The notes below the pieces were generated by a model, which saw only the letters and a list, made by a program, of their open reading frames with translations, was not told the origin of the DNA and searched no databases. This document shows, piece by piece, positions 26,129 through 34,908 of a stretch of 64,000 nt of DNA. Each line of letters begins with the position of its first letter. Position 1 is the stretch's first letter. The position numbers and the translations under genes were made by a program. Source of the DNA: Mesorhizobium mediterraneum (GTDB taxonomy: Bacteria; Pseudomonadota; Alphaproteobacteria; Rhizobiales; Rhizobiaceae); contig NZ_NPKI01000046.1 in NCBI RefSeq assembly GCF_002284565.1, forward strand, positions 310,001 through 374,000. The letters are read 5' to 3'.

Positions 26129-26475
26129 TGGCGGTGCGCTACTTCATTCGTTCTGAAATCTACGCAGCTGGCTACATCTGCCGCTAGAGATGATGGCTGG
26201 CCGAACGCGGCATGAAGGCCGAAGTCAGCGATTTTTCAAGAACATGATAGACGCTTCAACCGCAGCGCTGCAAGCCGCGTCGTCGTCACCTTCCGGGTTG
26301 CGGCCAGCAAATGCCGCGCCGACACAAAGCCGGCCGGACAACAGCTCATGCCTGCTCCAGGAACGCTCGGCGTTACGCGATGTAAAATGCGTACTTTCCC
26401 GGCGTCTCAGATAAATAAATGCTTTTCAGTCACACAAAATGATGAAACAATAAAATTGAGACTGGGGAAAATTCG
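26129..26475. promoter_or_regulatory. Divergent intergenic region upstream of the hydrolase gene
   Basis: These 347 bases hold no supported gene. The last 80 bases (26395-26470) are AT-rich with several A-runs, the likely promoter region for the gene at 26476. I found no convincing inverted repeat to assign as the GntR operator. Confidence 0.35.
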
Positions 26476-27327
26476 ATGCGCAACGTCAGCGGACATGGCA
26501 AGCGCCTGTCCTATTACGATTTCGGCCACACGACGGTGTACGCCTCCCGCTTCGACCAGCGCTTCCCCTATTGCGCCTATGTGCCCGACGACTATGACGA
26601 GGACGGCGACAAGACATATCCGCTGGCGGTGATCGTGCATGGCACCGAACGCGGCATGCTCGCCTACCGCGATGCCTTTGCCGACTTCGCCGAGCAGAAC
26701 GGCGTGATCGTGCTCGCCCCGCTCTTCCCGGCGAGCATCTGTTTCCCGGGCGACCTTTCCTCTTACAAGATGCTGCGCGAGGGCGACCTCCACTACGATG
26801 CCGTGATGCTCGACATGGTCGAGGAAATGCGGGAGCGCTACCGCACCCGCGGCGACCGCGTGCTGATGTACGGCTTCTCCGGCGGCGGCCATTTCACCCA
26901 TCGTTTCCTGTTCCTCCATCCCGAACGCCTGCTGGCTGCATCGATCGGCGCGCCGGGCGTCGTGACCCTGCTCGACTTCGATCACGATTTCTGGGTCGGG
27001 GTGCGCGACTTCGAGAAAGTGTTCGGCAAGAAGGTCGACCTCGACGCCATGCGCAAGGTCGCCGTGCAGATGGTGATCGGTGGTGACGATCTCGAAACCT
27101 GGGAGATCACCATCAAGCCGGACGATGCCTGGTGGATGCCCGGCGCCGATCTCGCCGGCGCGACCCGCAACGACCGGATCAGGTCGTTGAAGGGCAGCCT
27201 GGAGAGACACGGCGTCGAGGTGCAGCTGGATGTCGTGCCCGGCATCACCCACGACGACCGCGAGCTCATCGCCAAGGTCAAGGACTTCTTTGCGCGGGCA
27301 TTGAATGGGGTTGCCGCGCCCGCCTGA
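26476..27327 (+). CDS. Alpha/beta hydrolase family protein
   Basis: The 283-residue protein has the nucleophile elbow GFSGG with Ser135, an oxyanion-type HG at 55-56 (VIVHGTERG), and a late His in ITHDDREL near residue 259 that could complete the triad. There is no signal peptide, so it is cytoplasmic. Only 31 bases separate it from the following binding-protein gene, suggesting that it acts on a compound delivered by that transporter. The enzyme could be an esterase or amidase. The substrate is not identifiable. Confidence 0.87.
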   Translation: MRNVSGHGKRLSYYDFGHTTVYASRFDQRFPYCAYVPDDYDEDGDKTYPLAVIVHGTERGMLAYRDAFADFAEQNGVIVLAPLFPASICFPGDLSSYKMLREGDLHYDAVMLDMVEEMRERYRTRGDRVLMYGFSGGGHFTHRFLFLHPERLLAASIGAPGVVTLLDFDHDFWVGVRDFEKVFGKKVDLDAMRKVAVQMVIGGDDLETWEITIKPDDAWWMPGADLAGATRNDRIRSLKGSLERHGVEVQLDVVPGITHDDRELIAKVKDFFARALNGVAAPA

Positions 27328-27358
27328 AAAACTGCAGTCAACAAAACTGGAGATAAAA

Positions 27359-28945
27359 ATGGGAACAAGATCGGGAATGGGAAGACGATTGATCCGGGTG
27401 CTGGCGGCAATCGCCATGATGGCGTGTGCGCTGCCGGCGATGGCGCAGGAGCAGCCGAAAACCGGCGGCACGCTCAAGGTTCGTATTAACGCCGACATCC
27501 GCGCCACCGATGGTCTTAATCGCGACGCGAACACCGACACGGTGCTGCACCAGATCTTCGAGACGCTGGTGGCCTACCGCGCCGATCTCACGGTCGGCCC
27601 GGCACTGGCCGAATCCTGGAAAGTGTCGGACGACGGCAAGACCTATGCCTTCACGCTGCGCGACGGCGCGGCTTTCCACAATGGCGACGCCGTGACCTCA
27701 TCCGACGTCAAATGGAACTGGGACCGCCGCATGGATGCGGCCAACGAGTGGTTCTGCATTCCGTTCTTCGACGGCAGCCAGGGGCTCAAGGTCGATGAGG
27801 TGGCGACGCCTGATCCACGCACCGTTGTCTTCACGCTCAACGCGCCGAATGCGCTCTTTCTCGCGCAGCTCGCCAATGTCCAGTGCAATGGCTGGGTCGC
27901 CAGCCCGAAGAATGTCGGCACCGACGGCAAGTGGATCGCCGACAGCGCCATCGGCAGTGGCCCCTTCAAACTGAAGGAATGGGTCAAGGGCCAGTATGTC
28001 ACGCTCGAACGCTTTGCCGATTACAAGCCGGTGAAGGAGGCGCCGAGCGGCTTTGCCGGCAGCCGTGAGGCCTATGTCGACGAGGTGCGCTTCATGGTCA
28101 TTCCCGACACGGCGGCATCGGAAACCGCGCTGTTCGCCGGCGAGCTCGACGTCCTGCCTGATCTTGAATCATCGCGTGTCGAGGAAGCCAAGTCGCGGGG
28201 CATGACGGTGCTGTCGACGCAAGGCCTGTCGTGGACGGCGATCCTGCTGCAGACCAAGGATCCGCTGCTGTCGAACGTCAAGATACGCGAGGCGCTGGCG
28301 CATGCCGCCGACATCAACCAGATCGCCGCCGCTCGCACCAACGGTGTCGCTGCCGGTGACCCCTCTGCCGTCGCCCAGGCGAGCTCGTTCTTCGACGGTG
28401 ATTTTCTCAAATGGCCGGAATACGACCCGGTCAAGGCCAAGACGCTGCTGGACGAGGCCGGCTACAAGGGCGAGCCGATCAAGATCCAGACCAACACCCG
28501 CTACCAGGGCATGTATGAAAACGCGGTGCTGCTGCAGGCGATGATGACGGCCGCGGGCTTTAACGCCCAGCTCGAAGTGCTGGATTGGGCGGCACAGCTC
28601 GACAATTACCTTGCCGGCAAGTTCCAGATCCAGTCCTTCGGCTATTCGGCGCGTCTCGATCCGTCGCTGATGTATGGCGTCATCCTCGGCGACAAGGCGA
28701 CCGACCCGACGGCGCAGTGGGACAGCAAGGAGGCCCTCGACCTCTACACGAAGTCGATGGCCACGACGGACCCATCGCAACGCAAAGCGCTGTTCAAGCA
28801 GCTCCATGCCCTCATGGCAAAGGATGTGCCGATCCTTGGCCTCTATTACGAGCCATCCGTCGACGCCGTGTCGCCGAAGGTGAAAGGCTATTCAGTATGG
28901 CCCGCGGCAAACCCCCGCGTATGGGGTGTCTGGAAAAGCGAATAG
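27359..28945 (+). CDS. ABC transporter solute-binding protein, family 5 (Dpp/Opp type)
   Basis: The 528-residue protein has a Sec signal peptide (RRLIRVLAAIAMMACALPAMA, cleavage after AMA-QE) and family 5 features (LRDGAAFHNGDAVTSSDVKW near 99). TGGAG precedes the ATG at 27359; an ATG seven codons in would shorten the signal. No permease or ATPase gene follows. A terminator-like hairpin lies downstream. The nearest membrane components of the right class are on the other strand at 33236-36674 and lack their own binding protein, so they are candidate partners. Confidence 0.93.
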   Translation: MGTRSGMGRRLIRVLAAIAMMACALPAMAQEQPKTGGTLKVRINADIRATDGLNRDANTDTVLHQIFETLVAYRADLTVGPALAESWKVSDDGKTYAFTLRDGAAFHNGDAVTSSDVKWNWDRRMDAANEWFCIPFFDGSQGLKVDEVATPDPRTVVFTLNAPNALFLAQLANVQCNGWVASPKNVGTDGKWIADSAIGSGPFKLKEWVKGQYVTLERFADYKPVKEAPSGFAGSREAYVDEVRFMVIPDTAASETALFAGELDVLPDLESSRVEEAKSRGMTVLSTQGLSWTAILLQTKDPLLSNVKIREALAHAADINQIAAARTNGVAAGDPSAVAQASSFFDGDFLKWPEYDPVKAKTLLDEAGYKGEPIKIQTNTRYQGMYENAVLLQAMMTAAGFNAQLEVLDWAAQLDNYLAGKFQIQSFGYSARLDPSLMYGVILGDKATDPTAQWDSKEALDLYTKSMATTDPSQRKALFKQLHALMAKDVPILGLYYEPSVDAVSPKVKGYSVWPAANPRVWGVWKSE

Positions 28946-29266
28946 GAGCTGGCGGTTGTCTGTCGCTCGAAAGGTCGGAGGCGTGGCCTCCGATCTTTTG
29001 TTTGAGCTACCTGGTGGTGAAAACCTGACGCTTGGTACCGGGCCGTAAACCCGCTCAGGGCGGGAAGGAGACCTAAACTCACCAGCTCTCCCGCGGCGCG
29101 TTTGCGCCAGGAGCGATCGTTCGACAGCGATCCGAGCAGCAATGGCCGTTCTGCGTGGCCGAAGTGCCTCTGACCTTTAGTACGAGGTGACGGTTGACCG
29201 TGGAGGTCTGTGACCTAGCTTTGTGACCTAACTTAAAGCTCAAGCGGACCGCCCACAGGCACGGCA
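28946..29266. other. Gene-free interval after the binding-protein gene
   Basis: The interval contains the terminator at 28975-29003. Near 29209-29236 there are two direct copies of TGTGACCTA about 15 bases apart, just upstream of the coiled-coil gene, which might be a regulator site. Nothing else is recognisable. Confidence 0.35.
28975..29003 (+). terminator. Rho-independent terminator
   Basis: A perfect 8-base stem TCGGAGGC/GCCTCCGA (28975-28982, 28986-28993) with a 3-base loop is followed by TCTTTTGTTT. It ends the hydrolase/binding-protein unit. Confidence 0.8.
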
Positions 29267-31411
29267 ATGCCAAATCATCTTGCCGAAATTTACGCAAACA
29301 ACGCAGATCTCGTTATCCTGGGCGGGATAGCAACACTTGCCTCGGTGGGCCTCTGTCTTATGCTCCGGCGTATCCGTCGCCTCACATCAGATGAGAGCGA
29401 AGGCGAATCTGATCCCCCCGAGGAGGCATCTTGGGATTGGGAAAGCCCGGTCGACCTTGCAACCGAGCCTGCTTCTTCTTCTCAGGTTGCCGTGCCCTCA
29501 GACACGGCAGACCTGGATGATCGGCATCAGGATGCCACTTACCTTCGGTTCGGGGTGCGAGTCGAGTATTTCGACGTGATCTCCGAAGCTTACGAGAGCT
29601 CGTCTGTGGCCCAGGCCAACGCTTTCGCTTCCGCGACGAACATGCCGCAATCCGGCCGCCTTGCGACATCGGTCAGAGAAATCGCTGGCTATGTTCGTAG
29701 GCAGGTGGCGGCTAATCTTGCCGCCGTAAGTAGTCCAGTATTGAGGGCCCTGAGCCGTATGCCGACACAACTCGCCCTCGCGGAACGTGGGGAGCCAATT
29801 TGCGGGTCAGCATGGGACCAATTGGGTCATAAGGTTTTGCCGCGCAAAGTTGCTCAGTTGGCCAAACCGTCGCATCGCGGTTTGAACGTCACAGCTCGAA
29901 GGGGAACGATCAGCCTGGATCCCGACCCGACCATCGCGAGGGCCTCACCTCCACGCGTTCGCAAGCCGATCGGTCTTGTGCCCCGCTTGGGCGTCGCCGC
30001 AATCTGCCTGGCCATGCCGCTTAGCTATGCGATGAGACAAAACTGGGTCGAAAGCGCCCCCGCCATTTCGCGGGCCCAAGGCACGAGTGTCGACTTGCTC
30101 AGCCCGGATTTCACGGCTGCCCGGGCGCAAGTCGGGGCAGCCGGTGGTCAGGCTGCCGCTGCAGGGGAATTGGGCGGCCAGGAGCACCGGGTGGCGGAAA
30201 GCGAACGCGCCAGGAGCGCTGCTCTGCAGGAAGCACTCCTCGAGTCGCGCAAGCAGATCGATGCGCTGAGGACAAGCATCGCAGCCTCCGACAACGCACA
30301 CGAGGAGCGATTGCGCAACGAGCTCGCGGCAGCCCGCACACTTGACGCATTGCGGCGCATAGCGGGAGATGCCCGCACAATGCTGCGCGAGGCCACCAAC
30401 TATGTCTTTACGGAGATGCCCGCTGCTCATCTGGAGCGTCAGCGAACAGAATGGCGGGCGCGCGATCTGTCGCGAGCGCGGGCGAAAATTGAACAGCTTG
30501 AGGCCGAGGCCGCCGAGAATCGCGCCAAGGCCAAGGCTTCGCTGGCGCAAGCGAGCGGAATGCTCGACGACGAACGCCGGAAGTCAGAGAACCTTGGTGG
30601 CGATCTCGCCGAAGTGAAACTGTCCAATGCCGCGCTCAAGGAGCGCGCGGACGCGGCTGAGCAGGAACGGACCGGTGCAGTCACAGCGAGAGAACGAGTG
30701 GAGCAGACCGCGGCCCAGACGGAGGGCGCGCTGGCTCGAGAACGCGCTGCAGCAGCGTCGATTCGTGAGGAGCTAAAAAAAGTTCGCCTTGAGCGCGACG
30801 CGTCTGCACAGGAACGAGCCAGAGCGGTGTCAGCGAGAGAGCGTGCCGAGCAGACTGCAACCGAGACGGCACAGGCTCTGGCACGAGAACGTGCTGCAAC
30901 AGCGTCGACGCGTGACGAGCTGGAAAAAGCTCGCCTCGAGCGCGTCGCGGCTGAACAGGAACGAGCCAGAGCAGTCTCAGCGACAGAGCGTGCAGAGCAG
31001 ACTGCAACCGAGACGGCGCAAGCGCTGGCACGAGAACGCGCTGCAGCAGGCTCGACCCATGAGGATCTCGATAAGGTTCGCCTCGAACGCGCCGCCGCTC
31101 GAGCACTTTTGGTACGGGTCACCAGGCTGAACGAGGCTCTGGACAAGCAACGTGAAGACAATGTTTCTCTTGCCCGCGACCTGGCTGCGGCGCGCGCGGA
31201 CAATGACAGGCTCAGGGCTGAGCGTCGCAGCGCGCAGATTGAGCGGCCGCTGAAGCCGCGCGCTGGCCGCGCAGCAGCCGCTGCCGGCGGGTTGAAGGCT
31301 GTCAGCCAGAAGACTGCACGCAGCAAGGTTCGCGACCCGTCGCGGATTGCCCGGGTGCGTTCTCTCACACTTCCCTATTCCCTCAGGCCAAGACACGTGA
31401 CCTTGGAGTGA
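29267..31411 (+). CDS. Large membrane-anchored coiled-coil protein with 49-residue repeats
   Basis: The 714-residue protein of unknown function has a membrane segment at about 13-33, an acidic linker, a second membrane segment at about 236-256, then Ala/Glu/Arg-rich coiled coil from about 290 to 670 and a basic C-terminal tail. Residues 467-613 are three tandem repeats of exactly 49 residues (starting ERTGAV, ERARAV, ERARAV). As 49 is seven heptads, the repeat keeps coiled-coil register. The ribosome-binding site is weak. Two membrane passes would put the coiled coil on the same side as the N-terminus. A structural or envelope-spanning role is possible, but nothing shows it directly. Confidence 0.8.
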   Translation: MPNHLAEIYANNADLVILGGIATLASVGLCLMLRRIRRLTSDESEGESDPPEEASWDWESPVDLATEPASSSQVAVPSDTADLDDRHQDATYLRFGVRVEYFDVISEAYESSSVAQANAFASATNMPQSGRLATSVREIAGYVRRQVAANLAAVSSPVLRALSRMPTQLALAERGEPICGSAWDQLGHKVLPRKVAQLAKPSHRGLNVTARRGTISLDPDPTIARASPPRVRKPIGLVPRLGVAAICLAMPLSYAMRQNWVESAPAISRAQGTSVDLLSPDFTAARAQVGAAGGQAAAAGELGGQEHRVAESERARSAALQEALLESRKQIDALRTSIAASDNAHEERLRNELAAARTLDALRRIAGDARTMLREATNYVFTEMPAAHLERQRTEWRARDLSRARAKIEQLEAEAAENRAKAKASLAQASGMLDDERRKSENLGGDLAEVKLSNAALKERADAAEQERTGAVTARERVEQTAAQTEGALARERAAAASIREELKKVRLERDASAQERARAVSARERAEQTATETAQALARERAATASTRDELEKARLERVAAEQERARAVSATERAEQTATETAQALARERAAAGSTHEDLDKVRLERAAARALLVRVTRLNEALDKQREDNVSLARDLAAARADNDRLRAERRSAQIERPLKPRAGRAAAAAGGLKAVSQKTARSKVRDPSRIARVRSLTLPYSLRPRHVTLE
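30665..31105 (+). repeat. Three 147-bp tandem repeats in the coiled-coil gene
   Basis: The units are 30665-30811, 30812-30958 and 30959-31105. Units two and three are most alike. All keep frame, giving 49-residue protein repeats. Confidence 0.9.
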
Positions 31412-31548
31412 TTTCCAAAACGAATGTGCGTCCCTCCTATCGAAGGCCCAAGGCCTTTGGGAGGCGTTGCCTCGCACCCTCTCACGACGCCGCGGATCAC
31501 CCTTCGAATTCATCCTGCTCTCGTCGGCGGGGAGTTCTGCGCGATACG

Positions 31549-32193
31549 CTATGTCAGCCCGATCACCCTGCCTGTCGCGTTCAATTCGCATTTGATCGGC
31601 GCCTGCCGCGTCTCCACGTTGCCTTGCCGTCCATAGTCGATGCTTACCTCAACGGGAGCCGAGATCGTATCCGGGCTCAACCGACGTATGGAACCTGCGC
31701 TGCTGACGCGCACACTGGTCGCGCCAAACGGGCCGGCGGCCGACTCGATTGCATCATGGCAGGCGCGAACGACTTCATCCGGGACGCCCGGCAGCGCCTT
31801 GATTGGACTGACCGTCGATGGACTGTTGCTGGCGCTGAGAGGCTGGAGGTTGGCCGGGAGGTCGAGCGACCGTCCGGCCCCTGCGGACCGGGCGACACTG
31901 ACGGCAGTGGCTGCCGGAGTTGCCGTCATTGCCGCCGTTGCAGTTGTGCTGGTCCCATCGTCGTCCACCGGCGAACTACTGCTGGAGCCGCTGGGAACGC
32001 CGCCAGGTCCTTTGTGCGCGCCGCCTTTGCGGCCTTCACCGTGATGGCTGCCAGCGCTATTGCCTCCGCCACCATGGTTGCCAGCGCTATTGCCTCCGCC
32101 GCGCTCGCCGCCGGCAGCAGCTCCTACGCAAGCTACCGCGATCGAGCAAACGAATGCGAGATATGCCCAACTGGATTCAGGGGATTGACGCAC
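31549..32193 (-). CDS. Secreted protein of unknown function
   Basis: The 214-residue product has a signal peptide (hydrophobic YLAFVCSIAVACVGAAAG), a low-complexity Gly/Ser/His linker (about 25-70), and a C-terminal globular part of about 80 residues with three Cys-free strand/helix blocks (PDEVVRACHDAIESAAGPFG, PVEVSIDYGRQG). I chose GTG at 32193, because GGAGG lies five bases upstream; an ATG four codons earlier has no such site. The C-terminal part looks like a small periplasmic domain found as a hypothetical protein in rhizobia. Convergent with the coiled-coil gene. Confidence 0.65.
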   Translation of the reverse strand: MRQSPESSWAYLAFVCSIAVACVGAAAGGERGGGNSAGNHGGGGNSAGSHHGEGRKGGAHKGPGGVPSGSSSSSPVDDDGTSTTATAAMTATPAATAVSVARSAGAGRSLDLPANLQPLSASNSPSTVSPIKALPGVPDEVVRACHDAIESAAGPFGATSVRVSSAGSIRRLSPDTISAPVEVSIDYGRQGNVETRQAPIKCELNATGRVIGLT

Positions 32194-32327
32194 GACCACC
32201 TCCATAAAGTGCGTCGGTCGAACCGTCTTTCCGCGGCATGCAGTCAGGACGGCGGACCGCCGCCGCCTTCAGGCAAACTCGCGACTAAGGCGCCCACGGA
32301 GCTAAACTAGGGGATGAATCCGGTGTA

Positions 32328-32459
32328 TCAAGGACGCGGTGCGTAGTGGCCGGCATCAGCAGCGAGTTCGGCAAACAACGCATACTCCGCATAGCCGCCA
32401 TCAAACTTACGGCCCATCTCACCCATCAGCCGCCGCAACGTGCCGCCGTCCAACACCGG
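32328..32459 (-). pseudogene. Fragment of a zinc/quinone-type alcohol dehydrogenase
   Basis: Read on the minus strand, this piece encodes LRRLMGEMGRKFDGGYAEYA and about 20 more residues before a stop. The segment GEMGRKFDGGYAEYA matches the conserved central part of medium-chain alcohol dehydrogenases (compare GRDGGYAEY in the intact gene at 61502-62608). No dehydrogenase sequence is found on either side, so it is a gene remnant. Confidence 0.5.
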
Positions 32460-32472
32460 AAGGTGGATAACG

Positions 32473-33210
32473 TCAGGCTTCGTTCAAGGTGACCCGGTCG
32501 CCCAGCCTGATCTTGCCGGGTTCGACGACCTGGCAGAGCGCGCCGAAGCCGCCTTCGCCATGGCGCGCTATGGTTTGCAGCACTGCCGGTTCGAAAGCGA
32601 GATCGCCTTGCGCGAGCGCCGTGAAGGTGCAGCGCGCGCAGGATTCCGAAATCATGATCCGCGCCTCGCCGATCGAAAGCACTTTTCCGATGATCTGCTG
32701 CTCGACGAAACCGTCCCGCGAAGCGTCGGTTTCGATCACGATGTTGGGCCGGAACCGCCTGGAATCCATTTGCGACGGATCCGGAAGCAGGCCGGCTAGC
32801 CTGTTCATCGAGGCTGACGTGACGATGTGGATGTCGGCACGCTGATAGCGTGGCGCGATATGATCCTGGGCTTCCGAGCCGAAGGGGACGTGCGGGTGCA
32901 GCGCCGCCGGGAAATCGAGGAAGGCCGAAACCAGCTCGCCTGCGAGGCTGGAGCCGGCATCGATCCAGGTGCCATCGTCCAATCCGATTTCCGGCCGGTC
33001 GCCCTTCAGCCTCGCAAGAAGGTTGGGCAGCGGCCGCCAATGTTTTCGCTTCTCCGGCGCGGCAACAATTCCGTCGCGCCGGTCGACGATGCCCCAGATC
33101 CGGTCGCCCGGAATCCCACCTTCAACAAGCTCCGTCCCGTCCAGCCGTTCGCCGCCCATAGAACTGACGGGATATCGCCAGATCTCCTTGATATGGCCGA
33201 ACGGTGTCAT
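32473..33210 (-). CDS. MOSC domain protein (YcbX-like)
   Basis: The 245-residue protein has an N-terminal MOSC beta-barrel-like part (EIWRYPVSSMGGERL near residue 8) and a MOSC domain with the conserved Cys of SESCARCTF near 189-197 and RFRPNIVIE before it. MOSC proteins bind molybdenum cofactor or transfer sulfur; YcbX-type proteins help detoxify N-hydroxylated compounds. The ATG at 33210 is preferred, as the longer frame to 33270 overlaps the ATPase gene. It lies 25 bases after the ABC ATPase gene on the same strand and may be read from that operon. Substrate unknown. Confidence 0.85.
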   Translation of the reverse strand: MTPFGHIKEIWRYPVSSMGGERLDGTELVEGGIPGDRIWGIVDRRDGIVAAPEKRKHWRPLPNLLARLKGDRPEIGLDDGTWIDAGSSLAGELVSAFLDFPAALHPHVPFGSEAQDHIAPRYQRADIHIVTSASMNRLAGLLPDPSQMDSRRFRPNIVIETDASRDGFVEQQIIGKVLSIGEARIMISESCARCTFTALAQGDLAFEPAVLQTIARHGEGGFGALCQVVEPGKIRLGDRVTLNEA

Positions 33211-33235
33211 GATGCGCAGACGAGCCGTGTCGCCT

Positions 33236-34867
33236 TCATTGCGCCACGGCCTTGCGGGCGCCCGCGCCATCGGCGAAACGGCGGTCGATCAGCATCGCCG
33301 CATCGAGGAGGGCGCGCGTATAGGCGTGGCGCGGACGGTCGAAGACGTCGTCGCGGTCGCCGATCTCAACGATCCTTCCGTCCTGCATGACGGCAACCCG
33401 GTCGGCAACCTGCTCGACCGCACCCAGATCATGCGAGACGAAGAGGCAGGCGAAACCGTAGCGTTCCTGCAACGACCGGATCAGAAGCAGGATCTGTTTC
33501 TGCACCGTCATGTCCAGTGCCGAAACCGGCTCGTCGGCGACGACGAAGGCCGGTCGCCTGACGATCGCCCGCGCGATCGCGACGCGCTGGCGCTGGCCGC
33601 CAGACAGCTGATGCGGGAAACGCTCGAGAAGGTCGCGCGTCAGCCCCACTTCCTCGATGACCTCATCCATGCGCGCAGTCCGCCGCTTGCGGTCCAATTC
33701 GGTATCGAGCTTCAATGGTTCGGTGACGATCTCGGCAATGGACTGGCGAGGGTCGAGCGAGGAATAGGGGTCCTGGAAGACGATCTGCATATCGCGACGC
33801 TGCAAGCGCGCGTCAGCCGATCGATCATTTGCAATCGCCTTGCCAAGAAATGAGATCGTTCCACCGGACGGCCTGACGAGGCCGACAATGGCGCGCCCGA
33901 GCGTCGTCTTGCCGGAGCCCGACGCGCCGACCAACGCCAGGGTTTCGCCACGCCGGATGGTCAGGTCGACGCCGTCGACGGCGCGCTTCGGCTCCGCGCG
34001 CGCAAACAGCCTCGGACGGCCCGGATAGTCGATGACGACATTGCTGATCTCGACCAGGGCCGGGCCGTGGACGACTTTTCTCGATCCGCCGGCGCTGCGC
34101 TTGGGAAGCGCATCCACCAACCGCCTCGTGTAATCGTGCTGCGGTGCGTGAAGAACCTGGGTACTGCTTCCCTGTTCGACTGCCTTGCCTTCGCACATCA
34201 CCGTCACGTTGTTCACATAGTGCGACACCATGCCGAGGTCGTGGCTGATCAGCAGGACGGCGGTTCCATTCTCCCGCGTCAGCTCGACCATGAGGTCGAG
34301 CACGTCGCGCTGCACCAGCGTGTCGAGCGCGGTGGTCGGCTCGTCGGCGATCAGCAGGCGCGGTTTGAGCAGCATGACCGATGCGAGCATGATGCGTTGG
34401 CGCATGCCGCCCGAGAATTCGTGCGGATAGGCCGCAAGGCATTTGCTGGGGTTCTTGATCTGGATCCTCTCCAGCATCGCCAGTGAGCGGTCCTTTATCT
34501 CGGCGCGCGACATGTCGCGATGCAGGCGCAGACCCTCCGCCATCTGCTCGCCGATGGTGACAGCGGGATTGAGCGAGACCATCGGCTCCTGAAAAACCAT
34601 GCCGATCTGCGCACCGCGTATCTGGCGCAGCGCCTTTGGGGCAAGGCTGGTGAGTTCCTGCCCGTCGAAGCGGATGCTACTGTCCAGGGTCGTGACCAGC
34701 GGGGCAGGGAGCAGGTTCAAGATCGAGCGGGCCGCCATCGTCTTGCCCGAACCGGATTCACCGACCAGCGCCAGCATGTCACCGGGCGCGAGATCGAAAT
34801 TCAGCTCGTCGACGATCCGCTTTCCCGATGGCCCGACCGAGATCGACAGGTTGCGCACTGAAAGCAT
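33236..34867 (-). CDS. ABC transporter double ATPase (DppD-DppF fused type)
   Basis: The 543-residue protein contains two ATPase cassettes: Walker A GESGSGKT at 36-43 and GASGSGKT near 320, two signatures (FSGGMRQR and LSGGQRQR), and two Walker B motifs (LLIADEP, FVVADEP). Such fused ATPases serve peptide or glutathione-type importers (GsiA-like). The start at 34867 fits the family (MLSVRNLSI); an ATG at 34897 is the alternative. It follows two permease genes, but no binding protein is in the operon. Confidence 0.93.
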   Translation of the reverse strand: MLSVRNLSISVGPSGKRIVDELNFDLAPGDMLALVGESGSGKTMAARSILNLLPAPLVTTLDSSIRFDGQELTSLAPKALRQIRGAQIGMVFQEPMVSLNPAVTIGEQMAEGLRLHRDMSRAEIKDRSLAMLERIQIKNPSKCLAAYPHEFSGGMRQRIMLASVMLLKPRLLIADEPTTALDTLVQRDVLDLMVELTRENGTAVLLISHDLGMVSHYVNNVTVMCEGKAVEQGSSTQVLHAPQHDYTRRLVDALPKRSAGGSRKVVHGPALVEISNVVIDYPGRPRLFARAEPKRAVDGVDLTIRRGETLALVGASGSGKTTLGRAIVGLVRPSGGTISFLGKAIANDRSADARLQRRDMQIVFQDPYSSLDPRQSIAEIVTEPLKLDTELDRKRRTARMDEVIEEVGLTRDLLERFPHQLSGGQRQRVAIARAIVRRPAFVVADEPVSALDMTVQKQILLLIRSLQERYGFACLFVSHDLGAVEQVADRVAVMQDGRIVEIGDRDDVFDRPRHAYTRALLDAAMLIDRRFADGAGARKAVAQ

Positions 34868-34908
34868 CGTGTTCTTGTCCCCGGTCGGCACGAGCATGTT
34901 TCCAGCAC

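Noticed and set aside
30665..31105. Regularly spaced repeats considered as a CRISPR-like array
   Set aside because: Units are 147 bases, contiguous with no unique spacers, and lie in frame within a coding sequence.
30439..31368. Ser/Arg/Ala-rich minus-strand frame of 309 codons
   Set aside because: It is the reverse of the repetitive coiled-coil gene; its low complexity is inherited from the 147-base repeats.
32473..33210. MOSC gene as part of the transporter system
   Set aside because: It may be read from the same message, but MOSC function has no evident tie to the imported compound; proximity alone is not enough.
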